This document shows, piece by piece, positions 9,052 through 17,502 of a stretch of DNA of 64,000 bases (its first letter is position 1; every line of letters starts with the position of its first letter). The notes under the pieces were generated by a model. That model had not been told where the DNA came from. It ran no database searches and saw nothing but the letters and a program-made list of their open reading frames with translations. The position numbers were made by a program, and so were the translations under genes. Origin of the DNA: Candidatus Roseilinea sp. NK_OTU-006 (lineage in GTDB: Bacteria; Chloroflexota; Anaerolineae; J036; Brachytrichaceae); assembly GCF_012931985.1 (NCBI RefSeq), contig NZ_JAAFGM010000008.1, forward strand, positions 62,001 through 126,000. The letters are read 5' to 3'.

Positions 9052-9336
9052 ATGGCAAAGCTCGATGACGCGCAGATTCAGGAACGGTTGGCGCATGCCG
9101 AAGGCTGGCGCTTGAACGAGGCCGGCGAGATCACCAAGACCTTTGTCTTCAGCGGCTTCCCTCAATCGCTCATGTTCGCCACGGCGGTCGGCGTGCTGGC
9201 CGAGGCGGCGCAGCACCACCCCGACATCACCATCCAGTGGAACAAGGTGACGCTGGCGTTGACCACGCACGACGCCGGCGGCCTGACCGACAAGGACTTC
9301 GACCTCGCCCGGCAGATTGACGGGCTGCCGCATTGA
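9052..9336 (+). CDS. phhB: 4a-hydroxytetrahydrobiopterin (pterin-4a-carbinolamine) dehydratase
   Basis: This small cytoplasmic enzyme dehydrates 4a-hydroxy-tetrahydropterin and supports pterin recycling for aromatic amino acid hydroxylases; in some bacteria homologues have other pterin roles. The 94-residue length is typical. The signature is present: AAQHHPDITIQWNKVTL with the two catalytic His residues, followed by LTTHDAGGLTDKDFDLA with the third. No aromatic amino acid hydroxylase is visible nearby. The gene is followed by two hairpins and the convergent proS gene. Confidence 0.93.
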   Translation: MAKLDDAQIQERLAHAEGWRLNEAGEITKTFVFSGFPQSLMFATAVGVLAEAAQHHPDITIQWNKVTLALTTHDAGGLTDKDFDLARQIDGLPH

Positions 9337-9349
9337 GCGCACTGCTGTC

Positions 9350-9426
9350 GGGTAGGCGAAGGCGGCGCTTTTGCCTACCCGCTCACGCGACGGGTTCGCC
9401 TGCCCACACGCCTGCGGGGCGAACCC
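9350..9426. terminator. two tandem hairpins between convergent phhB and proS
   Basis: Hairpin 1 pairs GGGTAGGC (9350-9357) with GCCTACCC (9373-9380). Hairpin 2 pairs GGGTTCGCC (9392-9400) with GGCGAACCC (9418-9426). Neither is followed by a clear T-run on either strand. They fill the gap between two converging genes, so a bidirectional stop or 3'-end stabilising role is likely. Confidence 0.5.
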
Positions 9427-9441
9427 ACTACTGTCGCACAG

Positions 9442-10872
9442 TTAATACGACTTCCCGATCAGCGCGCGCTCGCGCACCTTCTTGCCGCTGACCACGCAGG
9501 TCCACTCGCCCTCCGGTTGGTCGAGCGGGAAGTTCAGGCTCTTGGCCGTCAGCTCCTCGCGGATGCGCTCGTCGTTCTTGGGGTTGTCCTCCAGCGGCGC
9601 GAGCGCCCAGCCGTCTTGTACGGCTTCCCTCACCTCGTCCCAGGTGAAGCACTCGCGGATGTTGCGGTTCTGGAACGCTTCGGCCTGCCGGAGCAGCGAG
9701 GCGTGAATCTCCGGCAGCAGGGCGTGAATACGCTCGGCCAGGCCGTCCTGCGGCACAAACGCCTTGCCGGCCTTGCCGGGCACATCGCGCCGGGCCAGCG
9801 CCACGCTGTGGTTGGCCACGTCCTTCGGGCCGATCTCCACGCGCACCGGCACGCCGCGCATCTCCCAGTCGTTGAACTTGAAGCCGGGCGTCTCGTCGCG
9901 GTCATCCAGCTTCACCCGCAGCCCGGCCGCCTTGAGCGACTTGGCGACCTGATCGGCAACCTGCATGACCTGCGACTTCTCATCATCGTTCTTGAAGATC
10001 GGCACGATCACGGTCTGGATGGGCGCGATCTTGGGCGGCAGGCGCAGGCCCTGATCGTCGCCGTGCACCATGATCACCGCGCCGAGCAAGCGCCAGCTCA
10101 GGCCCCATGAGGTCGTCCAGCAATACTTCTCGGTGTTGTCGCGGTCGAGATACTTGATCTCGAACGCTCGGGCGAAGTTTTGACCGAGGTCGTGGCTGGT
10201 GCAGCTTTGCAGCGAGCGCTTGTCGCCCATCATGCTCTCAACGGAGAAGGTGTTGACCGCGCCGGCGAAGCGCTCGTTGATGCTCTTGCGACCACGGAAG
10301 CCGGGCAGCGCGCAGTCCTCGCGCATGTGGTCGTAATACACGTTGAGCATGCGCAGCACCTCTTCCAGCGCCTCTTCGTGGGTGGCGTGGGCGGTGTGTC
10401 CCTCCTGCCAGTAGAACTCCATCGTGCGCAAGAAGGGCTTCGTGCGTTTCTCCCAGCGCACCACGCTGTTCCAGCAGTTGATCAGCACGGGCAGGTCGCG
10501 GTAGCTTTTGATCCACTGCGAATAGGAATAGCCGATGATCGTCTCGCTAGTGGGCCGCACAACGAGCGGCTCCTCCAGCGCCTCGCCGCCGCCGTGGGTG
10601 ACCACAGCCAGCTCTGGCGCAAACCCTTCGACGTGGTGCGCTTCCTTCTGCAGGAAGCTCATCGGGATGAACAGTGGGAAAGCAGCGTTGACGTGGCCGG
10701 TGTCTTTGAAGCGCTTGTCCAGATAGTCGCGCATGTGCTCGTAGATCGTCCAGCCGTAGGGCTTGACGACGATGCAGCCGCGCACCGGCGCGTAGTCGGC
10801 GAGATCCGCTTCGCGGATGACGTCGAGATACCACTCCGAAAAGTCCTGTGAGCGCGGGGTGATTTTTGCCAT
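9442..10872 (-). CDS. proS: prolyl-tRNA synthetase, archaeal/eukaryal type (type 3)
   Basis: ProRS charges tRNA-Pro with proline. The 476-residue protein is the short form without the editing insertion of the E. coli type. Class II motifs are visible: RPTSETIIGYSYSQWI, WEKRTKPFLRTMEFYWQEGH (motif 2), and HGDDQGLRLPPKIAPIQTVI (motif 3 region). It ends in the type-3 hallmark C-terminal Tyr (ERALIGKSY). The C-terminal domain, which in Thermus-like ProRS binds zinc through four Cys, keeps only one obvious Cys near the end (TCVVSGKKV), so zinc binding appears lost. The ATG at 10872 (MAKITPRSQDF) is preferred to the upstream alternative at 10899. Confidence 0.95.
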   Translation of the reverse strand: MAKITPRSQDFSEWYLDVIREADLADYAPVRGCIVVKPYGWTIYEHMRDYLDKRFKDTGHVNAAFPLFIPMSFLQKEAHHVEGFAPELAVVTHGGGEALEEPLVVRPTSETIIGYSYSQWIKSYRDLPVLINCWNSVVRWEKRTKPFLRTMEFYWQEGHTAHATHEEALEEVLRMLNVYYDHMREDCALPGFRGRKSINERFAGAVNTFSVESMMGDKRSLQSCTSHDLGQNFARAFEIKYLDRDNTEKYCWTTSWGLSWRLLGAVIMVHGDDQGLRLPPKIAPIQTVIVPIFKNDDEKSQVMQVADQVAKSLKAAGLRVKLDDRDETPGFKFNDWEMRGVPVRVEIGPKDVANHSVALARRDVPGKAGKAFVPQDGLAERIHALLPEIHASLLRQAEAFQNRNIRECFTWDEVREAVQDGWALAPLEDNPKNDERIREELTAKSLNFPLDQPEGEWTCVVSGKKVRERALIGKSY

Positions 10873-11116
10873 GATCGAGTTGCGGGTGCGGAATGCCAAT
10901 ATATCGAACTATGTGCGCGCCCCGCCGACGCGCGCAGTCGGCCAGGGCCGAGCCGTTGATCGGGCTCGAGGATCAAGCCCGCCGACTTACCCAGCGGGCG
11001 AGGTAGGCAGCCGGCAAGATGGGCTGACCATGCGATATGGCGATTATACAGACGCTTAAAACGGGCGGGGAGCATTGGAGGCAGCTCGCGACTTGAATCG
11101 CCGGGCGGCTGACGGG

Positions 11117-11956
11117 TTAACGCGTCGTCGGGTCGAGTGCATCGCGCAGCCCGTCGCCGAGCAGGTTGAAGCCGAGCACGGCGAGGGCGATGGCCGCGCC
11201 GGCGAACACCGACGGCCACGGGTTGGTCTGGATGAAGCCGTAGGTCGAAGACAGGATGTTGCCCCACGACGGCGCCGGCGGCTGAATGCCAAGGCCAAGG
11301 TAGCTCAGCGCCGCTTCGATCAGAATAGCGGCAGCGATGGTGAGCGACGTCTGCACAATCAGCGGCGCGGCGATGTTGGGCAGGATGTGCCGCCACATGA
11401 TCGCGATCGGCGGCACGCCCAAACCGCGCGCTGCCTCGACATACAACAACTCGCGCGTCGCCAGCGTCGAGCCGCGCGCCAGCCGGGCGAAGGTCGGCAG
11501 GTTGACGATGGCGATGGCCAAGATGACGTTGCTCAACGCCGTGCCCATCACGGCGAGGATGGCGATCGCCAGCAGCACCGCCGGGAAGGCCAGCAGCACG
11601 TCCATCAGGCTCATCAAGAGCGTATCCGTCCAACCGCCGCGATAGCCGGCGATCAGGCCGATGATCACCCCGATGACCAGCGAGCCGGCGACGGATAGCA
11701 CGCTCACCTGGAGCGATGGCATCGCGCCGTGCAAGATGCGGCTGAGCACGTCGCGCCCGAAGTCGTCCGTGCCCAGCACGTGTTCGGCGCTGGGCGGCTT
11801 CAGCCGTAGGCTCATCTTCTGTGCCGTGGGGCTGTAGGGCGACAATATCGGGCCGAGCACCGCCGTTAACACGAACAACGTCACGAGCGCCGCGCCGATG
11901 ATGAACTGCGGACTGCGGACGGCGCGGTAGAGCGCGCGGCGAAGGGGCGAGTTCAT
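11117..11956 (-). CDS. dipeptide/oligopeptide-type ABC transporter permease (DppC-like)
   Basis: Second membrane subunit of a peptide/nickel-type ABC importer. The 279 residues begin with a short cytoplasmic tail and a first hydrophobic helix (FIIGAALVTLFVLTAVLG). The DppC/OppC N-terminal hallmark HVLGTDDFGRDVLSRI follows, then about five more membrane segments. The EAA loop that contacts the ATPase reads EAARGLGVPPIAIMWRHILP. Its ATG overlaps the stop of the upstream permease gene by 4 bp, indicating translational coupling. No ATPase gene follows, so a shared or unlinked ATPase must be used. Confidence 0.92.
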   Translation of the reverse strand: MNSPLRRALYRAVRSPQFIIGAALVTLFVLTAVLGPILSPYSPTAQKMSLRLKPPSAEHVLGTDDFGRDVLSRILHGAMPSLQVSVLSVAGSLVIGVIIGLIAGYRGGWTDTLLMSLMDVLLAFPAVLLAIAILAVMGTALSNVILAIAIVNLPTFARLARGSTLATRELLYVEAARGLGVPPIAIMWRHILPNIAAPLIVQTSLTIAAAILIEAALSYLGLGIQPPAPSWGNILSSTYGFIQTNPWPSVFAGAAIALAVLGFNLLGDGLRDALDPTTR

Positions 11957-12903
11957 CGAGCGGTCAGCCTGATCCGCGTGTCAATGACGCTATACAACAC
12001 GTCCACCAACAGGTTGATCAGAATGAAGATCACGGTGAACGTCAGCACGGTGCCCTGCACAACCGGATAGTCGCGGGTGGAGATGCCGTCGAAGACCAGC
12101 CGACCCAGGCCGGGCAGGGCGAAGATCTGCTCGATGATGACCGCTCCGCCCAACAATCGTCCGACCTGGATGCCGATAACGGTGATGACCGGGATGAGCG
12201 CGTTGCGCAGCGCGTGCTTCAACACCGTCTTCGTCTGCGTCAATCCCTTGGCGCGCGCAGTGCGGATGTAATCCTGCCCGAACACTTCCAACAGCGACGA
12301 GCGCATGAAGCGCATGATCGTTGCGCCCAGCGGCAGCGCCAGCCCCAGCGCCGGCAAGAGCAGATGGCGCAAGTTGCCGGCGGCGTTCTCGTGCAGAGGC
12401 ACGTAACCAATGGAAGGCAGCAAGCGTAAGTGAAGCGAGAAGAGCAGCATGAGCAAAATCGCCAGCCAGAAGCCGGGCACGCTGATGCCCAGCAGCGAGA
12501 TGACGCCAACGACCGCGTCGGTGACTTTGCCGCGGTGGGTCGCTGCCAGGACGGCCGGGGGGATGCCCAGGATCAAGCCCAGCAGCAGCGATAAGATTGT
12601 CAGCTCGATCGTCACCGGCAGGCGCTGGAGGATGGACTGGCCAACCGGCATACGCGTTCGGATAGATTGGCCCAGGTCGCCGCGCATGACGTTGGTCAGC
12701 CACTCGACATATTGCACCGGCCAGGGGCGATCCAGCCCATACAGCCGGCGGATGCCTTCCACGTCGGCGCCGATGGCGTCGGGGCCGAGCATGACCAGGA
12801 TGGGGTCGCCGGGGATCCAACGCACCAACCCAAACGTGAACAGGCTCACGCCGAGCACGACGGGGACGGCGACGAACAAGCGATGGACGATGTAGCGCGT
12901 CAC
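11953..12903 (-). CDS. dipeptide/oligopeptide-type ABC transporter permease (DppB-like)
   Basis: First membrane subunit of the same importer, 316 residues. It opens with the DppB/OppB pattern MTRYIVHRLFVAVPVVLGVS (first membrane helix) and LGLDRPWP-type periplasmic loop (YGLDRPWPVQYVEW). It then has QSIRTRMPVGQSILQRLP, several membrane helices, and an EAA loop RTARAKGLTQTKTVLKHALR. The ATG at 12903 follows the hairpin at 12915-12956 that separates it from the binding-protein gene. It overlaps the next permease gene by 4 bp. Confidence 0.93.
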   Translation of the reverse strand: MTRYIVHRLFVAVPVVLGVSLFTFGLVRWIPGDPILVMLGPDAIGADVEGIRRLYGLDRPWPVQYVEWLTNVMRGDLGQSIRTRMPVGQSILQRLPVTIELTILSLLLGLILGIPPAVLAATHRGKVTDAVVGVISLLGISVPGFWLAILLMLLFSLHLRLLPSIGYVPLHENAAGNLRHLLLPALGLALPLGATIMRFMRSSLLEVFGQDYIRTARAKGLTQTKTVLKHALRNALIPVITVIGIQVGRLLGGAVIIEQIFALPGLGRLVFDGISTRDYPVVQGTVLTFTVIFILINLLVDVLYSVIDTRIRLTAR

Positions 12904-12914
12904 CGCGGAGATGC

Positions 12915-12956
12915 ATGAAGCATCGGGAAGTCAGGCTCGGCTTCCCGATGCTTCAT
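12915..12956 (-). terminator. perfect 16-bp intercistronic hairpin in the peptide ABC operon
   Basis: ATGAAGCATCGGGAAG (12915-12930) pairs perfectly with CTTCCCGATGCTTCAT (12941-12956) across a 10-base loop. It lies in the 69-bp gap after the binding-protein gene and 11 bp before the first permease. There is no T-run, so partial attenuation or protection of the binding-protein mRNA 3' end is more likely than full termination. Confidence 0.65.
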
Positions 12957-12972
12957 CCTGGTTCTCGGCGCG

Positions 12973-14589
12973 TTACTTGTCGAGCCAGACCTGGCGGAAT
13001 GACACGTGCGAACCGTTCAGGTAGTGCACGTAGCCCTTCACGTAGCTCTGCATCGCCTCATACTCGTTGGCGGCGTAGAGGAACACCATCGGTGAATCCT
13101 CGAGCAAGATGCGCTGCGCTTCGCGGTAGATCTGGGCGCGCTTGGCCTGATCGGTTTCCTGCGCACCTTGAGCCACCAGCTCGTCGAACTTGGGGTTGCT
13201 GTAGCTCATGAAGTTGTTCTGGCGGCCGGTGACATAGGTGCCATCGAGCGGCGTATGCGGGTCGGCAAAGCCGCTGTAGCCGCTGACGACGGCCTCGAAA
13301 TTCTTGCCCAGGTAATCCTTCAGGAAGACGCTCCACTCCAGCGACTCGATTTCGAGATTGATGCCGATCTCCTTCAGTTGCTCCTGGACGGCGATGCCGG
13401 CGTTGCCTAGGAAGCTGTAGGTAGGCGTGTTCTTCAACTTAGCGGTGAAGCCATTGGGATAGCCGGCCTCGGCCAGCAACTGTTTCGCCTTTTCCAGATC
13501 GCGTTTGTAGACCGGCGCTTGTAATCCCGGCCAGAAGGATGGCAGGAATGGGCCGGCGTATAGCGGTGTGCCGGCGCCATTCACAGCAGCCTGCAGCACG
13601 GCCTCGCGATCCACCGCCCAGGCGATAGCTTGGCGCACCTTCGGGTTATCGAACGGCTTCACCGTAGTGTTGAAAGCCAAGAAGCGCACGTTGTTGTTGC
13701 CCTCGCCAGTGATGACGATGTTGCTATCGCTGCGCAACAGCTCCAAGTCCTTCGGTGGGGCATACTCGATGAAGTCCACCGTGCCGGTGCGCACGGCGGT
13801 GCTGCGCGCGGTGTCGTCAGGAATCGGCTGGTAGATCACCTGGTCGAGCAAAGGCTGGCCGGGAATGAAATAGTCCGGGTTCTTCTCCAGCACCGTGCGC
13901 GTGTTCGGCACCCACTCTTTGAGCTTGAACGGGCCGGTGCCGTCGGCTACGTTGTCCAGCTTGCCGCCGTTTGCCTCGATGAAATCTTTGTTGACGATGG
14001 CCATGGTGCGGTCGGCCAACACAGCGAGCAGCGGCGCGAACGGCTTTTCGGTCTTGATGATCACCGTATATTCGTCGGGCGTCTCAATCGCGACGATGGG
14101 CGCCAGTTGCGAGCTGCGCGGCGATTTGACCTCCGGGTCCTTGATCCGCTCGAGCGAGTATTTGACATCGGCCGAGGTCAGTGGCTTGCCGCTGTGGAAC
14201 TTCACGCCCTTGCGCAGCTTAAATTCCCAGGTGGTGGCGTCAATGGCGCGGTAGCGCTCGGCCAGGTCACCCTCGATCTCCAGGTTCGGCTTGAAGCGCA
14301 GCAGTGAGCTGTAGATGTTCTCCAAGATGCGATACGAGGCGGTGGCGTTAGTCAGGTGCGGATCGAAGCCAACAGCATCTTGGTTCGTGCCGACGCGCAA
14401 CGTGCCGCCAGGCTTGGGCTGGCCAGGCGTAGGGGCAGTAGCTTCAGCCGGTTTGGCTTCCTCAGCAGACGGTTGCGCCGGAGTTGGCGCTGCCCGGGGT
14501 GGTGCTGCGCATGCGGCCAGCGCGAGCGCCAGCGCCAAGCCGAACGCCACCGTCAATCGCAGGGAAGTTGAACGGGACGGTTGACTCAT
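12973..14589 (-). CDS. peptide/nickel-type ABC transporter substrate-binding lipoprotein
   Basis: Family 5 extracellular solute-binding protein (DppA/OppA-like) that captures peptides or similar solutes outside the membrane for the two permeases downstream. The signal peptide ends in a lipobox (ALALAACAA), so Cys about 27 would be lipidated. A Pro/Ala-rich linker leads into GGTLRVGTNQDAVGFDPHL, then the family signature region FHSGKPLTSADVKYSLERI and NPKVRQAIAWAVDRE. The 538-residue length is typical. A good Shine-Dalgarno (GGAGG, 14599-14603) precedes the ATG at 14589. The gene heads the operon. Confidence 0.93.
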   Translation of the reverse strand: MSQPSRSTSLRLTVAFGLALALALAACAAPPRAAPTPAQPSAEEAKPAEATAPTPGQPKPGGTLRVGTNQDAVGFDPHLTNATASYRILENIYSSLLRFKPNLEIEGDLAERYRAIDATTWEFKLRKGVKFHSGKPLTSADVKYSLERIKDPEVKSPRSSQLAPIVAIETPDEYTVIIKTEKPFAPLLAVLADRTMAIVNKDFIEANGGKLDNVADGTGPFKLKEWVPNTRTVLEKNPDYFIPGQPLLDQVIYQPIPDDTARSTAVRTGTVDFIEYAPPKDLELLRSDSNIVITGEGNNNVRFLAFNTTVKPFDNPKVRQAIAWAVDREAVLQAAVNGAGTPLYAGPFLPSFWPGLQAPVYKRDLEKAKQLLAEAGYPNGFTAKLKNTPTYSFLGNAGIAVQEQLKEIGINLEIESLEWSVFLKDYLGKNFEAVVSGYSGFADPHTPLDGTYVTGRQNNFMSYSNPKFDELVAQGAQETDQAKRAQIYREAQRILLEDSPMVFLYAANEYEAMQSYVKGYVHYLNGSHVSFRQVWLDK

Positions 14590-14693
14590 GGATTTTGCCT
14601 CCTCAGACTGGTTGCTTCTTCGAGACTGCCGGCGCGCCGCTTCGTTGGGTCAGGGCGTTCTCGGTGATCAGACGGCGCGCTTGTGACTCGTAC

Positions 14694-14722
14694 AATTTTG
14701 TCGCATCCCTAGCACGTGTCAA
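14694..14722 (-). promoter_or_regulatory. candidate promoter of the peptide ABC operon
   Basis: The minus strand carries a perfect TTGACA (14722-14717). A 17-base spacer leads to AAAATT, a poor -10 (3 of 6 matches). It would leave a leader of about 100 bases before the binding-protein gene. Only the -35 hexamer is convincing. Confidence 0.3.
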
Positions 14723-14747
14723 ATTACGTGGGCGTCGAAGGACCAGT

Positions 14748-14782
14748 CGGGAACCAGGTTTCTTGAAGCAACTTGTTTCCCG
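14748..14782. repeat. imperfect 15-5-15 palindromic repeat (diverged copy)
   Basis: The left arm CGGGAACCAGGTTTC (14748-14762) and right arm GCAACTTGTTTCCCG (14768-14782) pair at 12 of 15 positions around a 5-base loop. The architecture and left arm match the perfect copy at 26317-26351 (13 of 15 left-arm bases shared). It sits in the 212-bp spacer between the peptide-binding gene and the M24 gene, which otherwise holds only the candidate promoter. Confidence 0.65.
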
Positions 14783-14801
14783 GTGCGGTTGCAGATGGAG
14801 A

Positions 14802-15995
14802 TCAGACCGGGATGGTCAGGCTCGCCAGGTCACGGGGATAGTAGGTAATGACCTCATGGCCGTCCTCGGTGATGACGACGGTGTCAGAGTGGCGAAAGCC
14901 GCCCAAGTGCGCGGCGTATAGCCCCGGCTCCACGGTGAACACCATGCCCGGCTTGATTTCGGTGTCGTCGCCCACGTCCAAGAAAGGCGCCTCATGGTAG
15001 CGCAGGCCGATGGCGTGGCCGGTGTGATGCTTCCAATATGGCATCAGGTCGTGCTGCTCGAAGTAAGCGCGCACGGCGCGATCCACATCCGAACATTTGA
15101 CGCCCGGCCGCAGCGACCGGATGGCCAGATCCTGGAGCGCCACCATGTGGTCGAATAAGCGCTTCTGTTCGTCCGTCAAGCCGCCGATCACCATCGTGCG
15201 CTCAAGTTCGCTGTTGTAGCCCCACATCGGCGCGCCGGCGCCGGTGACCAGCACGTCGCCCGCTTGGAAGGTGATGTTGTTGGCCAGGGCATGGGGAATC
15301 GCGGCATTGCGGCCGATCTGGCCGCGATAGCCGGCGGATGCGCCGTCGCCGTACATGCTGCGCGAGGCGTAGAGCGGGCCGAGCGTTTCCAACATGGCGA
15401 GCGTGGCTTCCTGGCTGGCGCGCAGGCTCACCTCGGTCTCGGTCACACCGGCGCGCGTGTAGCGTTGCAGCAGACGATGTGCCAAGTTGCCCCACTTCGC
15501 GCTCTCCTTGATCAGCGCGATCTCGGCCGGGCTTTTGATCATCATCAGGTCCTCGATGAACGCCGTCACGCGCACGACTGTTGCGCCGGTCGTCTCGCTC
15601 AGCGCCGGACCGCGATAGCCGAAGATCCACGGATAGCCGTCGCTGTCCGCGCCGATTCGCCGCGCGATGCCCATGTCGGCCAACAGCCTGGCCAGGACGT
15701 GCGCCGGATGCAGTGTGTAGGGGTATTCGACATAATGCTCCACGCGTTCGAGGCCGGTCTGGGCGCGCGCATGCTCCAGCTCCAGCCGCGGCACGAACAT
15801 CGCCTGCTCTCCCTGCGCGTTCATCACGAACGCGATCGGCCGCTCGGTGGGGATGAACGCGAAGCCGGAGAAGTAATGCACATAGGCGCTGTCGAAGAGC
15901 ACGACGCCGCTCAGCGTTTGCGACCGGAGGTGCTCCAGCAGGCGCTCGGCGCGGCGGCGAAATTCGGCGCGGGTGATTTGGAGGGTGGTTTGCAT
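14802..15995 (-). CDS. M24 (pita-bread) family protein, Xaa-Pro peptidase/creatinase-like, metal ligands mostly lost
   Basis: The 397-residue protein has the two-domain creatinase/prolidase layout: an N-terminal domain (about 1-150) and a C-terminal pita-bread domain. Conserved-looking segments include TGHAIGLRYHEAPFLDVGDD and GMVFTVEPGLYAAHLGGFR. Compared with the five metal ligands of aminopeptidase P (D, D, H, E, E), this protein shows G (VTGAG), E (GYNSELERT), H (GHAIG), E (VEPGL) and S (FRHSDTVVI). Three are replaced. It may be a metal-independent hydrolase, like creatinase, or may have a different metal site. It is divergent from the M20 gene. The ATG at 15995 is chosen because the family-like sequence begins right after it. 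Confidence 0.8.
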   Translation of the reverse strand: MQTTLQITRAEFRRRAERLLEHLRSQTLSGVVLFDSAYVHYFSGFAFIPTERPIAFVMNAQGEQAMFVPRLELEHARAQTGLERVEHYVEYPYTLHPAHVLARLLADMGIARRIGADSDGYPWIFGYRGPALSETTGATVVRVTAFIEDLMMIKSPAEIALIKESAKWGNLAHRLLQRYTRAGVTETEVSLRASQEATLAMLETLGPLYASRSMYGDGASAGYRGQIGRNAAIPHALANNITFQAGDVLVTGAGAPMWGYNSELERTMVIGGLTDEQKRLFDHMVALQDLAIRSLRPGVKCSDVDRAVRAYFEQHDLMPYWKHHTGHAIGLRYHEAPFLDVGDDTEIKPGMVFTVEPGLYAAHLGGFRHSDTVVITEDGHEVITYYPRDLASLTIPV

Positions 15996-16051
15996 GGAAA
16001 AGCCTCTCGAACAGAGATGCTTTCGATTCTATCTGGCTATACTTCGAGCGC

Positions 16052-17425
16052 ATGCCCAGCGCGCCGCCTCCCAATTGGCAATCCCTCGCCGACGACACCG
16101 TGCGCTACTTGCGCGACCTGATTCGCCTGGATACGTCGAACCCGCCGGGCAACGAGATGCGCGCCGCCGAGTACATCGCGCGCATCCTGCGCGCGGCAGG
16201 CATCGAGCCCATCGTCATCGAGACCGCGCCCCAGCGCGGCAACGTCATCGCGCGCATCAAAGGCGACGGCAGCGCGGCGCCGCTCTTGCTTTACTCACAT
16301 ACCGACGTGGTGCCCGTAGAGCGCGAGCGCTGGACGGTGGATCCTTTCGGCGGCGAGGTCAAGGATGGCTTCGTGTATGGCCGCGGGGCGTTGGACATGA
16401 AAGGCATCACCGCCATGCAGTTAGCCGTATTCCTCGCGTTCGCGCAGAGCAGTCGGCGGGGAGAGTTGGGCCTGCGCCGCGACTTAATTCTGGCGGCCAC
16501 CGCCGACGAGGAGGCGGACACTAACCAGGGCATCGGCATCCTGGTCGAGCGGCACCCGGATTTGCTGCGGGCGGAATATGCGCTGAGCGAGTTCGGCGGC
16601 TACAGCTTGCACATTGACAATCGCTGCTTTTATCCCATTCAGACGGCGGAGAAGGGCAACGTGTGGATGCGCATGGTTGCACATGGCCGGCCCGGCCATG
16701 CCAGCATCCCGCAGGCCGATAACGCCGTCGTGCATCTCGCGCGCGCCGTGGATAAGCTGGCGCGCACGCGGCTGCCGGCGCGCATCACGCCGACCGCGCG
16801 CGCGTTCATCGCCGGCCTGGCCGAAGGCATTGGCGGCGGGCAAAGCATCGCCCTGCGCGCCTGGCTGGACATGGATGCGCTGCGTGAGGTGCCGCTGCAT
16901 CGCTTGGTGGGCGATCCCGGCCTGGCCGCTGAGCTGTACGCCATCACGCATGATACGGTCGTCCCCACGGTCCTGCGCGCCGGCTACAAAACCAACGTCG
17001 TGCCGTCCTCCGCCGAGGCCACCCTGGATTGCCGCACGCTGCCCGGCTCCACGCCTGACACGCTGATCGAAGCGCTGCGCCAGTCGCTAGGCAACGATCT
17101 GCCGATCGAATTCGAAGTGGACAGCAGCGGCGAGGCGCTCGAATTCCCCTTCGACACGCCGCTGTTCAAGCTGATCGAGCGCACGCTGAAACAGCACGAC
17201 CCACAGGGCATCCCGCTGCCCTACTTGATGACCGGCGCGACCGACGCCAAGCACGTCGCCAAGCTCGGCACGATCTGCTACGGCTTCTCGCCGATGCAGT
17301 TCGCGCCGGGCGAGAGCTTCTTCGAGATGGTGCACGGCCACGATGAGCGCGTGGCGATCTCTGCGCTGGCCTGGGGCGTGCGGGTGCTCTACGAAGTGGT
17401 GCGCGATTTCTGCGCCACCGCGTAG
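16052..17425 (+). CDS. M20/M25/M40 family zinc peptidase or deacylase
   Basis: The 457-residue protein belongs to the ArgE/DapE/aminoacylase-1/carboxypeptidase G2 group of cytoplasmic dinuclear zinc hydrolases. Visible motifs are LLLYSHTDVVPVERERW (first His and Asp), YGRGALDMKG (bridging Asp), and ATADEEADTNQGIG (catalytic Glu pair). The dimerisation domain follows (RMVAHGRPGHASIPQADNA), and the last ligand His lies near FFEMVHGHDERV. The substrate is unknown; a long-form M20 of this size usually cleaves peptides or N-acyl amino acids. TATACT (16038-16043) lies 8 bases before the ATG and may drive a near-leaderless mRNA. Confidence 0.9.
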   Translation: MPSAPPPNWQSLADDTVRYLRDLIRLDTSNPPGNEMRAAEYIARILRAAGIEPIVIETAPQRGNVIARIKGDGSAAPLLLYSHTDVVPVERERWTVDPFGGEVKDGFVYGRGALDMKGITAMQLAVFLAFAQSSRRGELGLRRDLILAATADEEADTNQGIGILVERHPDLLRAEYALSEFGGYSLHIDNRCFYPIQTAEKGNVWMRMVAHGRPGHASIPQADNAVVHLARAVDKLARTRLPARITPTARAFIAGLAEGIGGGQSIALRAWLDMDALREVPLHRLVGDPGLAAELYAITHDTVVPTVLRAGYKTNVVPSSAEATLDCRTLPGSTPDTLIEALRQSLGNDLPIEFEVDSSGEALEFPFDTPLFKLIERTLKQHDPQGIPLPYLMTGATDAKHVAKLGTICYGFSPMQFAPGESFFEMVHGHDERVAISALAWGVRVLYEVVRDFCATA

Positions 17426-17476
17426 CAACTTTTTGGAGGCTTCTACGCTGGACGACGCGCATGAGCGCCACGGTCA

Positions 17477-17494
17477 ACGGCCACAGGTGGCCGT
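17477..17494. terminator. short hairpin between convergent M20 and PfkB genes
   Basis: ACGGCCAC (17477-17484) pairs with GTGGCCGT (17487-17494) around a 2-base centre, in the 77-bp convergent gap. No T-run follows on either strand, so a terminator role is only suggested. Confidence 0.35.
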
Positions 17495-17502
17495 CAGCCG
17501 GG

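Noticed and set aside
9018..9342. Minus-strand frame to 9342 as a longer start for the GNAT gene
   Set aside because: It lies entirely over the phhB gene; the ATG at 9018 fits the GNAT N-terminus.
10962..10980. GGGCT/AGCCC hairpin downstream of dppC and upstream of proS
   Set aside because: Only 5 bp of stem with a 9-base loop and no T-run; too weak to call a terminator.
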